Assembly (NCBI RefSeq): GCF_037975245.1
Contig: NC_092582.1
Location: 10,456,001-10,520,000 of the forward strand
DNA length: 64,000 nucleotides
Source: Apostichopus japonicus
Lineage: Eukaryota > Echinodermata > Holothuroidea > Aspidochirotida > Stichopodidae
Direction: 5' to 3'
Shown here piece by piece: positions 21,560-32,503 of this stretch (position 1 is the stretch's first letter; every line of letters starts with the position of its first letter). A program made the translations under genes and the position numbers. A model generated the notes under the pieces. It was given only the letters and a program-made list of their open reading frames with translations. It did not search any database and was not told the origin of the DNA.

Positions 21560-21660
21560 AATATATCATTACCCGAATGGGTTGGTCTGGCATTAGGCCT
21601 AGGCGGGACAGTAGGCCTACTGTTATGATCAACCCGGGGGGGGGGGGGGGCGAGGGTGTA
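21560..21660. repeat. poly-G tract in AGGCCTA-rich sequence
   Basis: TTAGGCCTAGG and GTAGGCCTAC precede a G run at 21637-21650. Overlapping open frames on both strands are not credible. Confidence 0.7.
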
Positions 21661-21689
21661 GGTATGGCGTATCCATGGGACAGACATTC

Positions 21690-24440
21690 TAAAGATAATA
21701 ATTTACACTTTTTGAGGGGGACTCTTGGAGCGAATCTTGACATAAAAATGTCAGCCAAAAATTGTTTAGCTAGCTGCATGAACATTTTCAGATACAACAA
21801 ATTTTGGCAAAAACTGCTAGAATTTTGTGATAAAATGTCACATTTGAGATTTTTTAGATAAATTGTCTGAATTTTTAACCCATTCTCCAATATAAATGAA
21901 GGTATTAAATGAAATTCACTGTTTCTGTGATCCATGTAGAGGTTTTGTTCTTAAAGTACAGTCTTACCTTTTTGTGCAGAGTTCTAGAGCATCTGTTCCT
22001 TATGCATGTCTTGAAGTAGAGGTTGGGTAAAGTAGAGGGTTGCTAAATTTTAATAGAATCAATAGTTATATCTACTTCAGTTGCTGTAACTGTATCTTAG
22101 GTGCCCCCCCCCCTCCCTATGCCAGGTTTCATCTAGGATGGACCACTGGTGCTGTGATGGAGTGGATAAAGGCAATGGCATTTGAAGCAATGAGGTTTGG
22201 CAATCAGGAGGTTCTATGTAAGGTGGGTTTATCATCCAAGAGCAGTCTACAGTTTTCCCATCTGAAATGAGTTTCTAAATTTTATATAAAATGTTGAATT
22301 GGAAGCCACCCGTAGTGTACGTTGTGATCCATACGCCTGTGCAGGCTTCTCCCACATTTGTGTTTGGTTAAGCTTTGTAAAAATAACTGCTCATTATTAT
22401 TATTACAAGGGCCGTGTAACCCCATTCTTACCTTTGGAGTGGGGGGAGGGGGTATCTGCACTTGTTGGATGTGTAGTGCAATTGGACGCCAAGATTAAGA
22501 AACAGAAAACCACATTTACATAATGTTACAGCTCTGATATAAATCTTAGCTTTATAAGAAACTCAAAGGAGAGCCATTTATTTTACCACTCCGTGGAAGC
22601 TGGAATCCTTTTTATTTATCAACAGCATACATACACACCATAATTGAATGATAATTGAACAGTAACATAAAAGATAAAAGTACTAAAACTGAAAACATGA
22701 TAAGAAAATGACATCCCTTGATGAAAGTACAGTGAACTGGAGCCTCTGGAGAGAGATGTATACTTATACAAGCCTTTTAATTAGGTTGTGATATTGTGTG
22801 TTCAATCACATCTATAATAATCAACAATGTGGGTAATCATTAATAAGTACTCATTTGAGTGTGAAAATAAAGCCTACAGGTTGTCAAATAATTCATTGTT
22901 AACAGTTAGATCATATAGCAAACAGAACAAGTAGCTACAAAGGAACGTACTTCCTTCATAAAATGTCGCCCCAAGTGTCTTGCAGCATATATTATGTAAC
23001 TTAATTATACTCAACTATCAGAGTGAACAACAGAGTAAACAACTCTACAGTAAAGGCCACCATTTGAATACTGTACTATCTTCTAAATGAATGGAAACAG
23101 TTAAAAAGATAGTTCATACTGTTCCAGTCTTTGATACACTGTGTATGAAACCGGTGGGGATTATAAAGGTAGGTTTTACACGCTTCACCATGATATAAGA
23201 AATATAAGGGTAATAAAAGGAATATCATACCATCAAAGAATATATAACATTAACTCAAAGGTCACTGTACATCTTGTCCTTTGATGTTAAAGTCTCACTA
23301 TGCATTCCATCTGGACGGTCTGAATAATAATGTTTTGGAGGTTTCTATTCTCGCTCGTTCTCTGAGATTCGGCCAAAATATTTGGCAAACAATGCACCTA
23401 CAAGATTGTCTGCTTATTAACTACACAATGGTACCAAAATAGGGTTAGGGAACAGTTTGTTCGTGTTTATTATGGAAGGCATAATGTGGCTTTATACCTA
23501 AATATCACATGAAAGTAGGTACAAACAATGAAGGATATTCATCAGAACACAACTACGAGGCAAGTTATAAAACCAACCAATTTACTCAGTTTTGAAATGT
23601 AAGTAAAAACAGAGGAGCTGTGTGCTATTCATGACCAACATTTTTGTTTGTGTTTACGTCATATGAAAAACTCAAAGTACCCAAGAAAAAATTGAAACCA
23701 TAGAAAATAAGTTGACAGTCGGGTCAAGTAGCTACTGGATAGTTCCCTAAAAACACTTTAATGAGTTTTAATTCAGCACCGTCGAAATGGGTGCAATTAG
23801 TCCGTAAATATATGATGCTTGGCATGGCAAAACATGGATGGGACAGATATTGAGACTTTCATATTTAGAGAGGACAGAAACAAACAAACAAGCAGAGACT
23901 TAAAGTTGAATCCAGATGTCCTTTTATCACTGAATGGAGAATCGGTTGAGAGAGCATTTCAGAGATGAAGCCTGAATTGAAAGCTAAAAGATCAATCAAT
24001 TTTGTGAAGTAGCATTTAACGTACTACACTTTTCATTCAATTCTAATTACCACCAGGTGAAGGCAATATTATGCAATATTTCTGTACGAAATCCTTGGTG
24101 TATTTCTCCCCCTCCAACCCACGCCCAAAGAGGTGCAACTTCACATGGCTAATTAGCCTGACCACTCTGTCCCTTCTGCTATATGAAAAGTAAAGTAAGA
24201 CATCTTAATCCTCTCTTACATTTGATCTTTCTGTGGTTTTAAGAATTTTGCATATTTTAAATATTCAGGGTGGCATTTAACCCCCCCACTTCCCCATACC
24301 CATCACCCTTCACCACCAAGAAAAATGAAAATGGATTAAGTAAACAGGGTGAGAGAGAACTTCAGTTGCTACTGATGTTTGTTCTAATAATGTCCTCATA
24401 GATACGGAAACCTCAAGTCTGCAATATAAATCCACCGTGA
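21690..24440. other. no gene seen
   Basis: AT-rich sequence with poly-C at 22103-22111 and several AATAAA words. It could include UTR or intron sequence of the flanking genes, but no coding exon is supported. Confidence 0.4.
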
Positions 24441-24444
24441 CAAA

Positions 24445-24633
24445 ATGATGATATTTCGGTTGCTTTTATTCCCAAGATGCGCTATTGTTCTTGTTTTGTT
24501 ATTAAATTTATTTCCTATTCCTGTTGGCCTGGTTACATACCGTCACGAGAATCCGACAGTGGCGCATCCTGGTCGACCGAGTGGGGAAGGAAAACCAAAA
24601 CTTGCAACAACATCAACGACAACGACAGAGTAA
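24445..24633 (+). CDS. possible small secreted peptide ORF (62 aa)
   Basis: The ORF starts MMIFRLLL and continues into a clear hydrophobic stretch (IVLVLLLNLFPIPVG), the shape of a signal peptide, followed by a polar Pro/Gly/Thr-rich tail of about 35 residues that ends TTSTTTTE. There are no dibasic cleavage sites of neuropeptide type beyond one GKPK, and no Cys. No recognised family. It may be chance; the opposite strand is also partly open. Confidence 0.2.
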   Translation: MMIFRLLLFPRCAIVLVLLLNLFPIPVGLVTYRHENPTVAHPGRPSGEGKPKLATTSTTTTE

Positions 24634-24639
24634 ATACAG

Positions 24640-27340
24640 ACTTGTGACACGTTGTGACAAGTTGTGACAACGTCACAGCAAAATCACATCATTGTAGCAA
24701 ATGCCCAAAAAGATGGCTGAATTAAGAAAGAAAACAGTTTCTCCTTTCTCCCCTCTTTTTGGTCGAGGCAACATCCCAGTTTGGAGAGAAAGTCAAGCAA
24801 TTTTGGGGGATCTAGTTTAAGGAGATTGAAGAAAGACAGGGTTTAAAGGTGACATGCACTACTGTAATTTGACTAAAAGTGGAGCTATATTCCATGCAGG
24901 CAATTTAGATTAAAGGAGCACTTTTTTCCCCATTTTTTTTGTTTAAAACTGTTTGTTAGCCAAACACTAAAGCTAGAAACAGTAAAAACATGGTAAAGAC
25001 TAACGCTAACAGCTAATATGGACATAGTCGGAGGTTAAACTTCCTCTTTGTGTAATTTCTATCATTTGAACATCAATTATGGTCGTATTTGATATGGAAT
25101 ACATGGTTTGGTTTTTTACTGAGATTTCCCAAGCTGAATGCTACTTTAACTGAACAATAAACATAGAGTCTGGCAGGATCAGAACCGATGTTTTCAGAAA
25201 ATCTGGCAAATCTAAAATAATATTCTTTGAGAATCTCCTGGGTATTAATTCTCTAAACTATAGTTTCATTATGAAATTATCTTCTTTTATTTTTTTTCTT
25301 TCTGATGTTCAGCAAAGATACACACATTACAATAAAAACATTTTTTCATGCAAAACAAGGGTGAAAGTGAAGCTTACGAAAACAATATCACTTCAAAAAT
25401 AATTTCAAAACAAAACACTCAATTGAAAAGTAAACAAAAGCTGCAGGCAAGTCTTTCAAACATGTGTGTCTAGTCAAACCAATCCGAAAACAACTGCAAT
25501 TGAGGGGGTGGGGATAGGTGGGGGGTAGAGGTTGGGTAGAACAGCACTGATCAAACCGAGTTCACCAACAAAAGTAAAGCAAAGCATTGATTTATGACTC
25601 ACATAAAAGGTTACATGATTTCTACACTTAAACCAATCACTTTGTGTAATCATTAATGAAGAATGTCAAAACAAGCCATAACTGAAAGATATTTGTTTCC
25701 AAGTAAGCTGGCTTTAGTAAGTTGAGATTGATCAATTAGTTCGATCTTATCAATGGAAGTTTGTTCAACCTATTGATTTTAACATGAAGTGCAACTCCAG
25801 TGGCATGTCCAAGTACTAGCTTCAGTGTCAATTTACCCACACATTTTACTGGGTGGAGTGGGGTGGGGGGAGGAGGGGGAGTGGCTAATATCTCAACTTT
25901 TCCCCGTAGCTCATGTACTTTCTTGTGGTACATTCACTGATATTACTTACATAGAACCTAACGGAAGGAATGTCGAGACCATCCGTCATTTTCACCGCAC
26001 TTTAATAAGTACACATGAATCGTATCCTAACGACTGTCACACCAGGCACATTGATAAAACAAAATTGCCCCCCCCCTCCCTTTTATTTTCTCTCTTTCTA
26101 TTACTTAGTGCTTGTTTTGGATTAATGATGAAGATTTTTACAATTTTTCTAAGCAACGATACTTAAGTTTTTGGCAGCCCATTTGTAGGTGCGGTCAAGA
26201 TAATGCTTAATCAAATAACATAAAAATAATTGTTGGGATTGGGGGATAGGCCAGCCAAGCTACTGTATTACCTAACTACAGACAGAAAAAAAAGACTTTC
26301 TATTCTTAAGTTAACTGGTACAAAACTGGATCAAACTTTACCATATTATTAGATCTTGATCAATGTTTACAATATTACTAGAGGGTCATCGGGCTGATAC
26401 AGGTGGTTTACTCTCGAACCAGTGTAAAAGCTTAAATGAAACAGGACACTGTTGTGCTGGTATGAGACGTGTTAGAACACAACAGGTAGCGAGGGCGCTT
26501 TATTCTGTCCTTGTCTACAGTAGCATACCCGTACAACTGCTGTGTAACCCTACACCAACTTATTACGGTCTTGTCCATGAAACAAAAAGCCTTATCAGCT
26601 GACATACTACAGAACTTAGTCGGTATACTTTATACTAGTATGCAAATCATAAACAATCTATAAACAGAAATAGGTGGGTGGCTCTGCTCTTCATAATCTA
26701 AAACAAGAGATATCCTTTAAGAATGTGGACTTAATAGATAAATGCAAAGGGGGTGGGGAGAAAAATGGAAGGTAGAGGGGGCCAGAGACAAGGAAAATTC
26801 CAATGCACCTGTGTTCTGCAAGCATCTCCATTAGTTATACCTGCCAGAACTTCAGAGATGGGTCCAGGGTGCGTCTAATTCCCAAAACGCTCTTGCCTAA
26901 TCTGAAATTCAAAGAGTAAACATCCTCGTTGGTAATATTATAACACTTCTATTCATAGTCTCTCTGCCATTAAGGATGAGGCATTAAAAATTCATGCCTT
27001 TTGCCACCGCAGTCCTGGCACCAGCTGCAAGGAGCATGTGGCATGAGTGCTAAATGCCTCGTTCTGTTGGATGCAGGTGTGACCTCATCAATTTTTCATT
27101 TCTGGGTAATATGGTTACGGAAACTTCACCGGCAGACACTCTTTGGGACATCTATCAAAGATGTCAGAATGACAGAACACATAACATAGCACTAAAAAGA
27201 CACATAACATAACACTAAGAGGACATTGAATAGTGATACTAAGGAGGAGAGATTTAAGAATGTTTAAAGTTCTCACAGCAAATTTTTGAGCCTTGCTAAG
27301 GGTCTGCTGTGTGTAAAATGATCCTGGGTGGGAAGGGGGT
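24640..27340. other. no gene seen; one weak exon candidate at 26841-26901 (-)
   Basis: Tandem GTTGTGACAA words at 24645-24675 and a G-rich patch at 25505-25535. A 61-bp segment (26841-26901) has an acceptor (TTGAATTTCAG) and donor (GGCAG|GTATAA) on the minus strand and one open frame, but its phase does not fit the adducin exon upstream. Confidence 0.35.
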
Positions 27341-27346
27341 AGGGGG

Positions 27347-27512
27347 TGTTGGATCTGCCATCGTTGTATTGAAAGAGCGGCGATTTTAATGGCTTTAGAA
27401 GCGACATAAGAAACAACATTTCTCCGAGGGAATGGTGTAACAAACTCGTGTGTATATTTACAACGTTAATAAGCATGACAAAAACACGTGACTTGGGAGC
27501 ACACAACTAACA
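27347..27512 (-). repeat. 3' LTR of the copia element
   Basis: 166 bp. In the element sense it carries a CACGTG E-box and a TAAATATAC TATA-like word. Differences from the 5' LTR are A/G at two sites only (GGAATGGTG against GGAATAGTG; AACAAAC against AACGAAC on the plus strand). Confidence 0.95.
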
Positions 27513-27527
27513 CCCCCACTTGCTCTC
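27513..27527 (-). promoter_or_regulatory. polypurine tract
   Basis: GAGAGCAAGTGGGGG on the minus strand, immediately upstream of the 3' LTR: the expected primer site for plus-strand DNA synthesis. Confidence 0.85.
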
Positions 27528-27621
27528 ATAATAATAAACATCTTGTATGAAAATTACCTTAAAGCAATATGCATATTGTAACTTCTTGTGTTCAGAGTGT
27601 TCAAATGTTAAATACAGTACA

Positions 27622-30600
27622 TCAGTTACCAAACAGGAATCGCTTGAACTTGTTGATCTTTGATTTTGTTGCTGGTTTTGTAAAAATATCTGCAACCATA
27701 TCCTCTGTTGGGCAATATGTAATGTTAACCTTACCCTCATTGACCATTGTACGAATAAAATGGTACTTAACATCAATGTGTTTTGATCTTTGTCGGTGAA
27801 CAGGATCTTTACTCAATGAAATAGCACCTTGGTTATCTTCAAGAATATTAGTACAGTGATAAATTTTCTTGTCCATACCATTCAACAACTGAGTTAAGTA
27901 TAAACTTTCTTGTGTTGTAGCTGCCAATGCCATGTATTCAGCCTCACAAGTGGATAATGCAACTGTGGGTTGCTTCTTAGATTTCCATGAAACGAGTGGA
28001 CCATCCCCAGTCAAACTAAAACAATAACCAGTTGTACTTCTTCTGTCCTCCACTGAAGATGCCCAATCTGAATCACTGTAAGCAAGTAACCTTAAGGGTT
28101 GACTTGATTTCTTGAAGCATAATTTGTGATCAATTGTACCTTTTAGATACCTAAGAACATGTTTGGCAGTATTCATGTTCTCTGCTTTAGGTTCTGACAA
28201 ATGCTGTGACAATCTACTTACCACCCAACTTAGGTCTGGTCTAGTGCATGTCATGGCATAAATCAAACTACCAACTATTTCACGGTAATTCTTTGGATCA
28301 ACAGCTTCACTACTGTTATATTCCAATTTCTGTTCACATGGAGTGGATCTGGGCTTACAGTTTACCATTCCAAATCTTTCTAGCATTTTGCTGATATATT
28401 TGTCCTGGCTCATCTTGATTTCTCCCTCTTTTTGCTCAAAATGGATTCCAAGGAAATATGATATCTTACCCAAATCTTTCATTCTAAATTTCTTCTGCAT
28501 AACTTCCTTGAACTGATTTAGCAAGTGTGTGTCACTAGCTGCCATAATCAGATCATCAACCCAAATAATGACTATGATCATGTCATTTTTAATCTGCTTC
28601 TTGTAGACACAATGATCTGATGAATTTTGAACAAAATCATTTTCAACAAGGTACTCATGTAATACTTTATTCCAATTTCTACCCGACTGTTTCAACCCAT
28701 AGAGTGATTTCTTTAACTTATAAACCAACTTTTCTCCTGTGTCTGATAAAACTTCAAAGCCTTCTGGTTGCTCTAAATAGATTTCTTCAGCAATAGGAGC
28801 ATGCAGGTAAGCAGTTTTGACATCCATCTGATGAACAATCAGATCATTTTGCACTACCAGTTGCATTAAAATCCTAATTGATGTGATATTAGCTGTCGGG
28901 GCAAATGTTTCTTTGTAATCTATCCCCTTCACTTGATTGTAACCCTTGGCGACATATCTTGCCTTAAATCTCCTTGTACCTTCAAAATCCTCTTTAATTG
29001 CATACACCCATTTTCCCCCTACTGGATGTTTACCTTCAGGTAAAGTTGTTATCTCAAATGTATCATTCTCCCTTAATGAATTTAGCTCTTCTTCCATGGC
29101 ATTTTTCCATGTTGATATATAAGGTGAATTTACTGCTTCCTTGTACGTTTGGGGAATTCCACATACTTTATAACAGTAATCAATACCAGTCATAATAGAA
29201 TCTCCATCTTCAACATGTGATACATACTCATCTAAGTATTTGGGAGATTTTTTCACCCTCTTGGGGTAGTAACGTCCTTGACTTACATCACCCTTACTTC
29301 TTTCACTGTGGTTTTCCTCTGAACCACTTTCCTTTAAACTTTCTCTTGTTATTTCTCTTTGAGACACATTTGTCTTACTTCCATTATTGTTTTCAGGAAC
29401 ATGAGCATCACCACTAGACTCCCCACATGTGTATTGTTGAGGAAACAACTCAACTTCATCATCCAATACATCAGTTTGGGTTTGTTTCTCAATACCTCTT
29501 TTCTTACAGAACTTGACCAGCCTGTTTTTAGACACCTTTCCACTGTTTGCATGATACACTAGGTATGCAGGACTATTCTTGTCATACCCAACAAAAATTC
29601 CTTTCTCACACCTAGAATCTAGTTTCTTTGGGTCGTGCTTATACGCATAACACTCTGATCCAAATATCCCCATTTTGGATAGATCAGGTTGGTTCCCTGT
29701 TAACATGTGATAAGGGGTTTGCTTAATGCGGTTGTTGAAACATCTGTTTCTAATATGGGCAGCTGTTTGGACTGCGTATGTCCACAAGAACTTGGGCAAA
29801 CCCTTGTCTATCAATAGACACCTCCCCATTTCAAATAGAGTTCTCCACTGCCTTTCAGCGGTACCATTTTGGTGGGGAGAGTACGGTGAAGAGGTTTCAT
29901 GCCTTATGCCCATTTTCCTTAGTACTGACTCAAAAGCATTCCCTGTGAATTCTGAACCATTGTCAGACCTGATACATTTTACTTTGCCATAAGGTGCACA
30001 ATCTGCCAAAAACTTTTCCAATACTAATGCAGTGTCACCCTTGTTTCTAATGAAATAAACAAATATGGCTCCTGAATAATCATCGGTGAATGTTGCTGCA
30101 TATTTGAACCCATCCTTAGCTACAGGGTTAATAGGTCCTGCTAGGTCTGTGTGAACCAACTCTAGGGGTGTGGTGGCCTTAGCATCTAGTTTTCTACTCC
30201 TACTGTTTACAAATTTTCCTTGAGTGCATGTGTCACAATCAAATGTTGACTTGTCAAATTCACCTTTAATTTTCATACCTTTGACTACATCTTGTAATTT
30301 AAGAATATCTTCAAAATTACAGTGTCCTAAAATTTCATGCCATGTATGAACATCATATACAGCGTTAACTCTGTCACCTACTATTTCTTCTTCCACAACG
30401 TTCAGGTAGTACAATCTTCCTTGTTCTTTAATGTTGAACGTAGTACCATCTTTGTGGGTAAGTATGTTGCATCCTTGCTTGAAGGTCACTGTGGCTCCAT
30501 TGTTGGTGGCAGCTTTAACAGAAAACATGTCCTGTGGGTAGGAAGGGATATACAGTGCCGCTTCCAGCATAGATTCTACATTCTTGCCTTCTGTACTTAG

Positions 30601-31749
30601 CAAGGTAACTTGGGCGTTTCCACGTTTTAGCGCTACATTATTTTCTCTTGTCCCATCAGCTAGCTCCATGTAGTGGTTTTCTGGATGGAATGTATTGTCA
30701 AAAGAAACAAATTTTGATAGATCTGTGATTATATGTGATGTAGCTCCACACTCTACCATTAAGGTTCCTGGCCCTCCTCTTTGACGTATGTTGCTTGTAT
30801 TGTTGCCAGCCTTGAATGAGAATGTGTGATCTTCTTCTCTAGTTTCGGTCTGTTCCGCTGTTTGCTTTGCCTTGTCCTTGCGATTATGTCTTCTGCAAGT
30901 TTCATCACTGTGTGTGGAACTGTTATGGTAATTACACCATCTTGGCAATTTGGTTTGAGACTTGTTACTTGTTTGAAGCTTATACGGGCACAATCTAGCA
31001 ATATGTCCCTCATTTCCACACTGATAACATGTAAGTCTCCCTTTAATTCTTCTACTTCCAGTGGGTACTGTACCTGTACTTCCTGCCTTCATGACGTTGT
31101 CAAATTTGTCATGCGACTCGACTCGGAATTTCTCAGTCTCCTCAAAACTTCTCAATTTGCTTTTGAATTTGGTAAAAGTAATCTCATCGTTGCTCTGTGT
31201 GATGTGAATAGCAAAGGGTTTGAAAGAGTCTGGCAATCCTTTTAAAATCATTGCTATCAATAACCCATCACTTAGGGTCTCTTTTGCATTATGTAGGGCT
31301 GTAATGGCTTTTTCTGCCCTAATTATGTAATCAGTAATGCTCTCGTTTGGTCCTTTCTTGAGAGAGGTTAGCTCAGTGTACAGCGTAATGATACGGGGCT
31401 TTCCCTGGTTCGAGTAATGTTCTCTCAGTATCTTTAGGGCTTTCCTTCCATCATCGGCAGCATCTCTCATTACCAACGACAGGCTTTTATCATCTAAAAA
31501 CTGTATCAGTTCAGCATAGCATTCTTCGTTCTTACCTACGACATCATTTACGTTAGGCTGTCCACTGCCAGCCTCACCTTCGGGCGGTACGTCTAGACCT
31601 AGTATGGTATCTTTCAGTTTCATCATACGTAGATGTCCGAGAAATTTCGTTTCCCACAATTCGTATTCATGTTCGTCCCCGTTGAAGGAAAGTCTCTGCC
31701 ATCGACTTCCTGGATCACGCCTGGGCCCATAACCTGTTGGATCTGCCAT
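27622..31749 (-). CDS. Gag-Pol polyprotein of Ty1/copia retrotransposon
   Basis: 1375 codons without a stop or frameshift. Gag region about residues 17-230, with a CCHC knuckle (CYQCGNEGHIARLC, about 241-254). Protease motif MVECGATSH at 331-339, with Glu333 where families normally have Asp. Integrase: HHCC (H471, H476, C505, C508) and D535, D596, E632 with D-35-E spacing. Reverse transcriptase: DVKTAYLHA (D976) and WVDD (D1065, D1066). RNase H: YSDSDWA (1224-1230), STCEAEY, EDNQGA, ending ADIFTKP. Integrase before RT defines the copia order. The only Met that includes the conserved gag start is residue 1, which lies inside the LTR. No downstream gag-pol frameshift is needed. Confidence 0.95.
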   Translation of the reverse strand: MADPTGYGPRRDPGSRWQRLSFNGDEHEYELWETKFLGHLRMMKLKDTILGLDVPPEGEAGSGQPNVNDVVGKNEECYAELIQFLDDKSLSLVMRDAADDGRKALKILREHYSNQGKPRIITLYTELTSLKKGPNESITDYIIRAEKAITALHNAKETLSDGLLIAMILKGLPDSFKPFAIHITQSNDEITFTKFKSKLRSFEETEKFRVESHDKFDNVMKAGSTGTVPTGSRRIKGRLTCYQCGNEGHIARLCPYKLQTSNKSQTKLPRWCNYHNSSTHSDETCRRHNRKDKAKQTAEQTETREEDHTFSFKAGNNTSNIRQRGGPGTLMVECGATSHIITDLSKFVSFDNTFHPENHYMELADGTRENNVALKRGNAQVTLLSTEGKNVESMLEAALYIPSYPQDMFSVKAATNNGATVTFKQGCNILTHKDGTTFNIKEQGRLYYLNVVEEEIVGDRVNAVYDVHTWHEILGHCNFEDILKLQDVVKGMKIKGEFDKSTFDCDTCTQGKFVNSRSRKLDAKATTPLELVHTDLAGPINPVAKDGFKYAATFTDDYSGAIFVYFIRNKGDTALVLEKFLADCAPYGKVKCIRSDNGSEFTGNAFESVLRKMGIRHETSSPYSPHQNGTAERQWRTLFEMGRCLLIDKGLPKFLWTYAVQTAAHIRNRCFNNRIKQTPYHMLTGNQPDLSKMGIFGSECYAYKHDPKKLDSRCEKGIFVGYDKNSPAYLVYHANSGKVSKNRLVKFCKKRGIEKQTQTDVLDDEVELFPQQYTCGESSGDAHVPENNNGSKTNVSQREITRESLKESGSEENHSERSKGDVSQGRYYPKRVKKSPKYLDEYVSHVEDGDSIMTGIDYCYKVCGIPQTYKEAVNSPYISTWKNAMEEELNSLRENDTFEITTLPEGKHPVGGKWVYAIKEDFEGTRRFKARYVAKGYNQVKGIDYKETFAPTANITSIRILMQLVVQNDLIVHQMDVKTAYLHAPIAEEIYLEQPEGFEVLSDTGEKLVYKLKKSLYGLKQSGRNWNKVLHEYLVENDFVQNSSDHCVYKKQIKNDMIIVIIWVDDLIMAASDTHLLNQFKEVMQKKFRMKDLGKISYFLGIHFEQKEGEIKMSQDKYISKMLERFGMVNCKPRSTPCEQKLEYNSSEAVDPKNYREIVGSLIYAMTCTRPDLSWVVSRLSQHLSEPKAENMNTAKHVLRYLKGTIDHKLCFKKSSQPLRLLAYSDSDWASSVEDRRSTTGYCFSLTGDGPLVSWKSKKQPTVALSTCEAEYMALAATTQESLYLTQLLNGMDKKIYHCTNILEDNQGAISLSKDPVHRQRSKHIDVKYHFIRTMVNEGKVNITYCPTEDMVADIFTKPATKSKINKFKRFLFGN
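31721..31734 (-). promoter_or_regulatory. primer-binding site complementary to initiator tRNA-Met anticodon region
   Basis: The sequence GGTTATGGGCCCAG directly follows the 5' LTR. It is complementary to CTGGGCCCATAACC, the anticodon stem-loop of initiator tRNA-Met, the same internal half-tRNA priming site known from Drosophila copia. Here it lies within the ORF and encodes Gly-Tyr-Gly-Pro. Confidence 0.85.
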
Positions 31750-31900
31750 CGTTGTATTGAAAGAGCGGCGATTTTAATGGCTTTAGAAGCGACATAAGAA
31801 ACAACATTTCTCCGAGGGAATAGTGTAACGAACTCGTGTGTATATTTACAACGTTAATAAGCATGACAAAAACACGTGACTTGGGAGCACACAACTAACA
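31735..31900 (-). repeat. 5' LTR of the copia element
   Basis: 166 bp. It should hold promoter, R and U5. The ATG of the polyprotein (31747-31749) is the last in this LTR, 15 bases from its end. The CACGTG and TATA-like words are as in the other LTR. Confidence 0.95.
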
Positions 31901-32302
31901 GGGGGCGTGAGGAAATATACACCCATCCGCTTCAACCTACCATAAAAATACAAAAGTAGTAAATAGCACAACTTAAAAAACTTTCTTAGGTGAACCCTCC
32001 CTACATGTGGAAATGGCTCCCTAAATGGGGAGTCCGCTCCCTACAAGGGGAGAACCCTACCTACGTGGGGAGTCCGCTTCAACGAATCCAGGGCAACACC
32101 CACTGATACACTTTTACATTATCTTTCTTTTTTACCACTATTTCTACAACATACCAGATACATCATTCACTCCTCGGAAGACCGAATTAGGGGAAAGGCG
32201 AAAAAATGGGAAAGAAGTGAGAGGAAGGAGAAAGTGGTGACAAATAACAAAAATAAAACAATCAATTAGAAATAACAGTGTATAACGTCATCAACGTACA
32301 GT

Positions 32303-32413
32303 TTAAACCTTCTTCCTCTTGTACTCCTTATGATCTTGTCCCTGTCTTGCAAAATGTTGTGGATCGTTGATAGCGACTGCATCACCACTCTTGGGGTCCT
32401 TGTCACCTACCCA
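32303..32413 (-). CDS. ADD: adducin exon d (neck/tail region)
   Basis: An acceptor (TTTTTCACAG) precedes W-V-G-D-K-D, followed by DAVAINDPQHFA and a QGQDHKEYKRKK run. This fits the adducin segment in which a KW(V) core is followed by a [I/V]xxxxQF[A/V]PxGTxPKE-like stretch. The frame then reads V-stop at 32303, but AAG|GTTTAA could instead be a donor (exon end 32309), with more tail exons further left. The lysine-rich MARCKS-like tail expected at the C terminus was not found, so it may be missing, beyond the copia insertion, or too diverged to see. Confidence 0.65.
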   Translation of the reverse strand, partial: WVGDKDPKSGDAVAINDPQHFARQGQDHKEYKRKKV

Positions 32414-32503
32414 CTGTGAAAAATGTAACCAGAGAGAAGAGTTGTGGATCACGCATAATCACTGGGTTTCCATTTGGCCTGTTTCCTACAAGATTTCTAA
32501 CCG

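Larger units (their letters stand above)
27342..31905 (-). mobile_element. complete Ty1/copia LTR retrotransposon with GGGGG target duplication
   Basis: Element body 27347-31900 (4554 bp). Two 166-bp LTRs begin TGTTGGATC and end CTAACA on the plus strand (TGTTAG...CCAACA in the element sense) and differ at two positions. Flanks are GGGGG at 27342-27346 and 31901-31905, a 5-bp duplication. A primer-binding site abuts the 5' LTR and a polypurine tract abuts the 3' LTR. One long uninterrupted ORF covers gag to RNase H. Everything needed for mobility seems present, so this is a young insertion, about 0.4 kb downstream of the last adducin exon seen and in the same orientation. Confidence 0.95.

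Noticed and set aside
26841-26901. Downstream adducin tail exon
   Set aside because: Splice signals are acceptable, but the phase does not match exon d and the peptide does not resemble the adducin tail.
28998-31245. Several 65-139-codon ORFs on the plus strand inside the copia element
   Set aside because: They are antisense shadows of the intact 1375-codon polyprotein.
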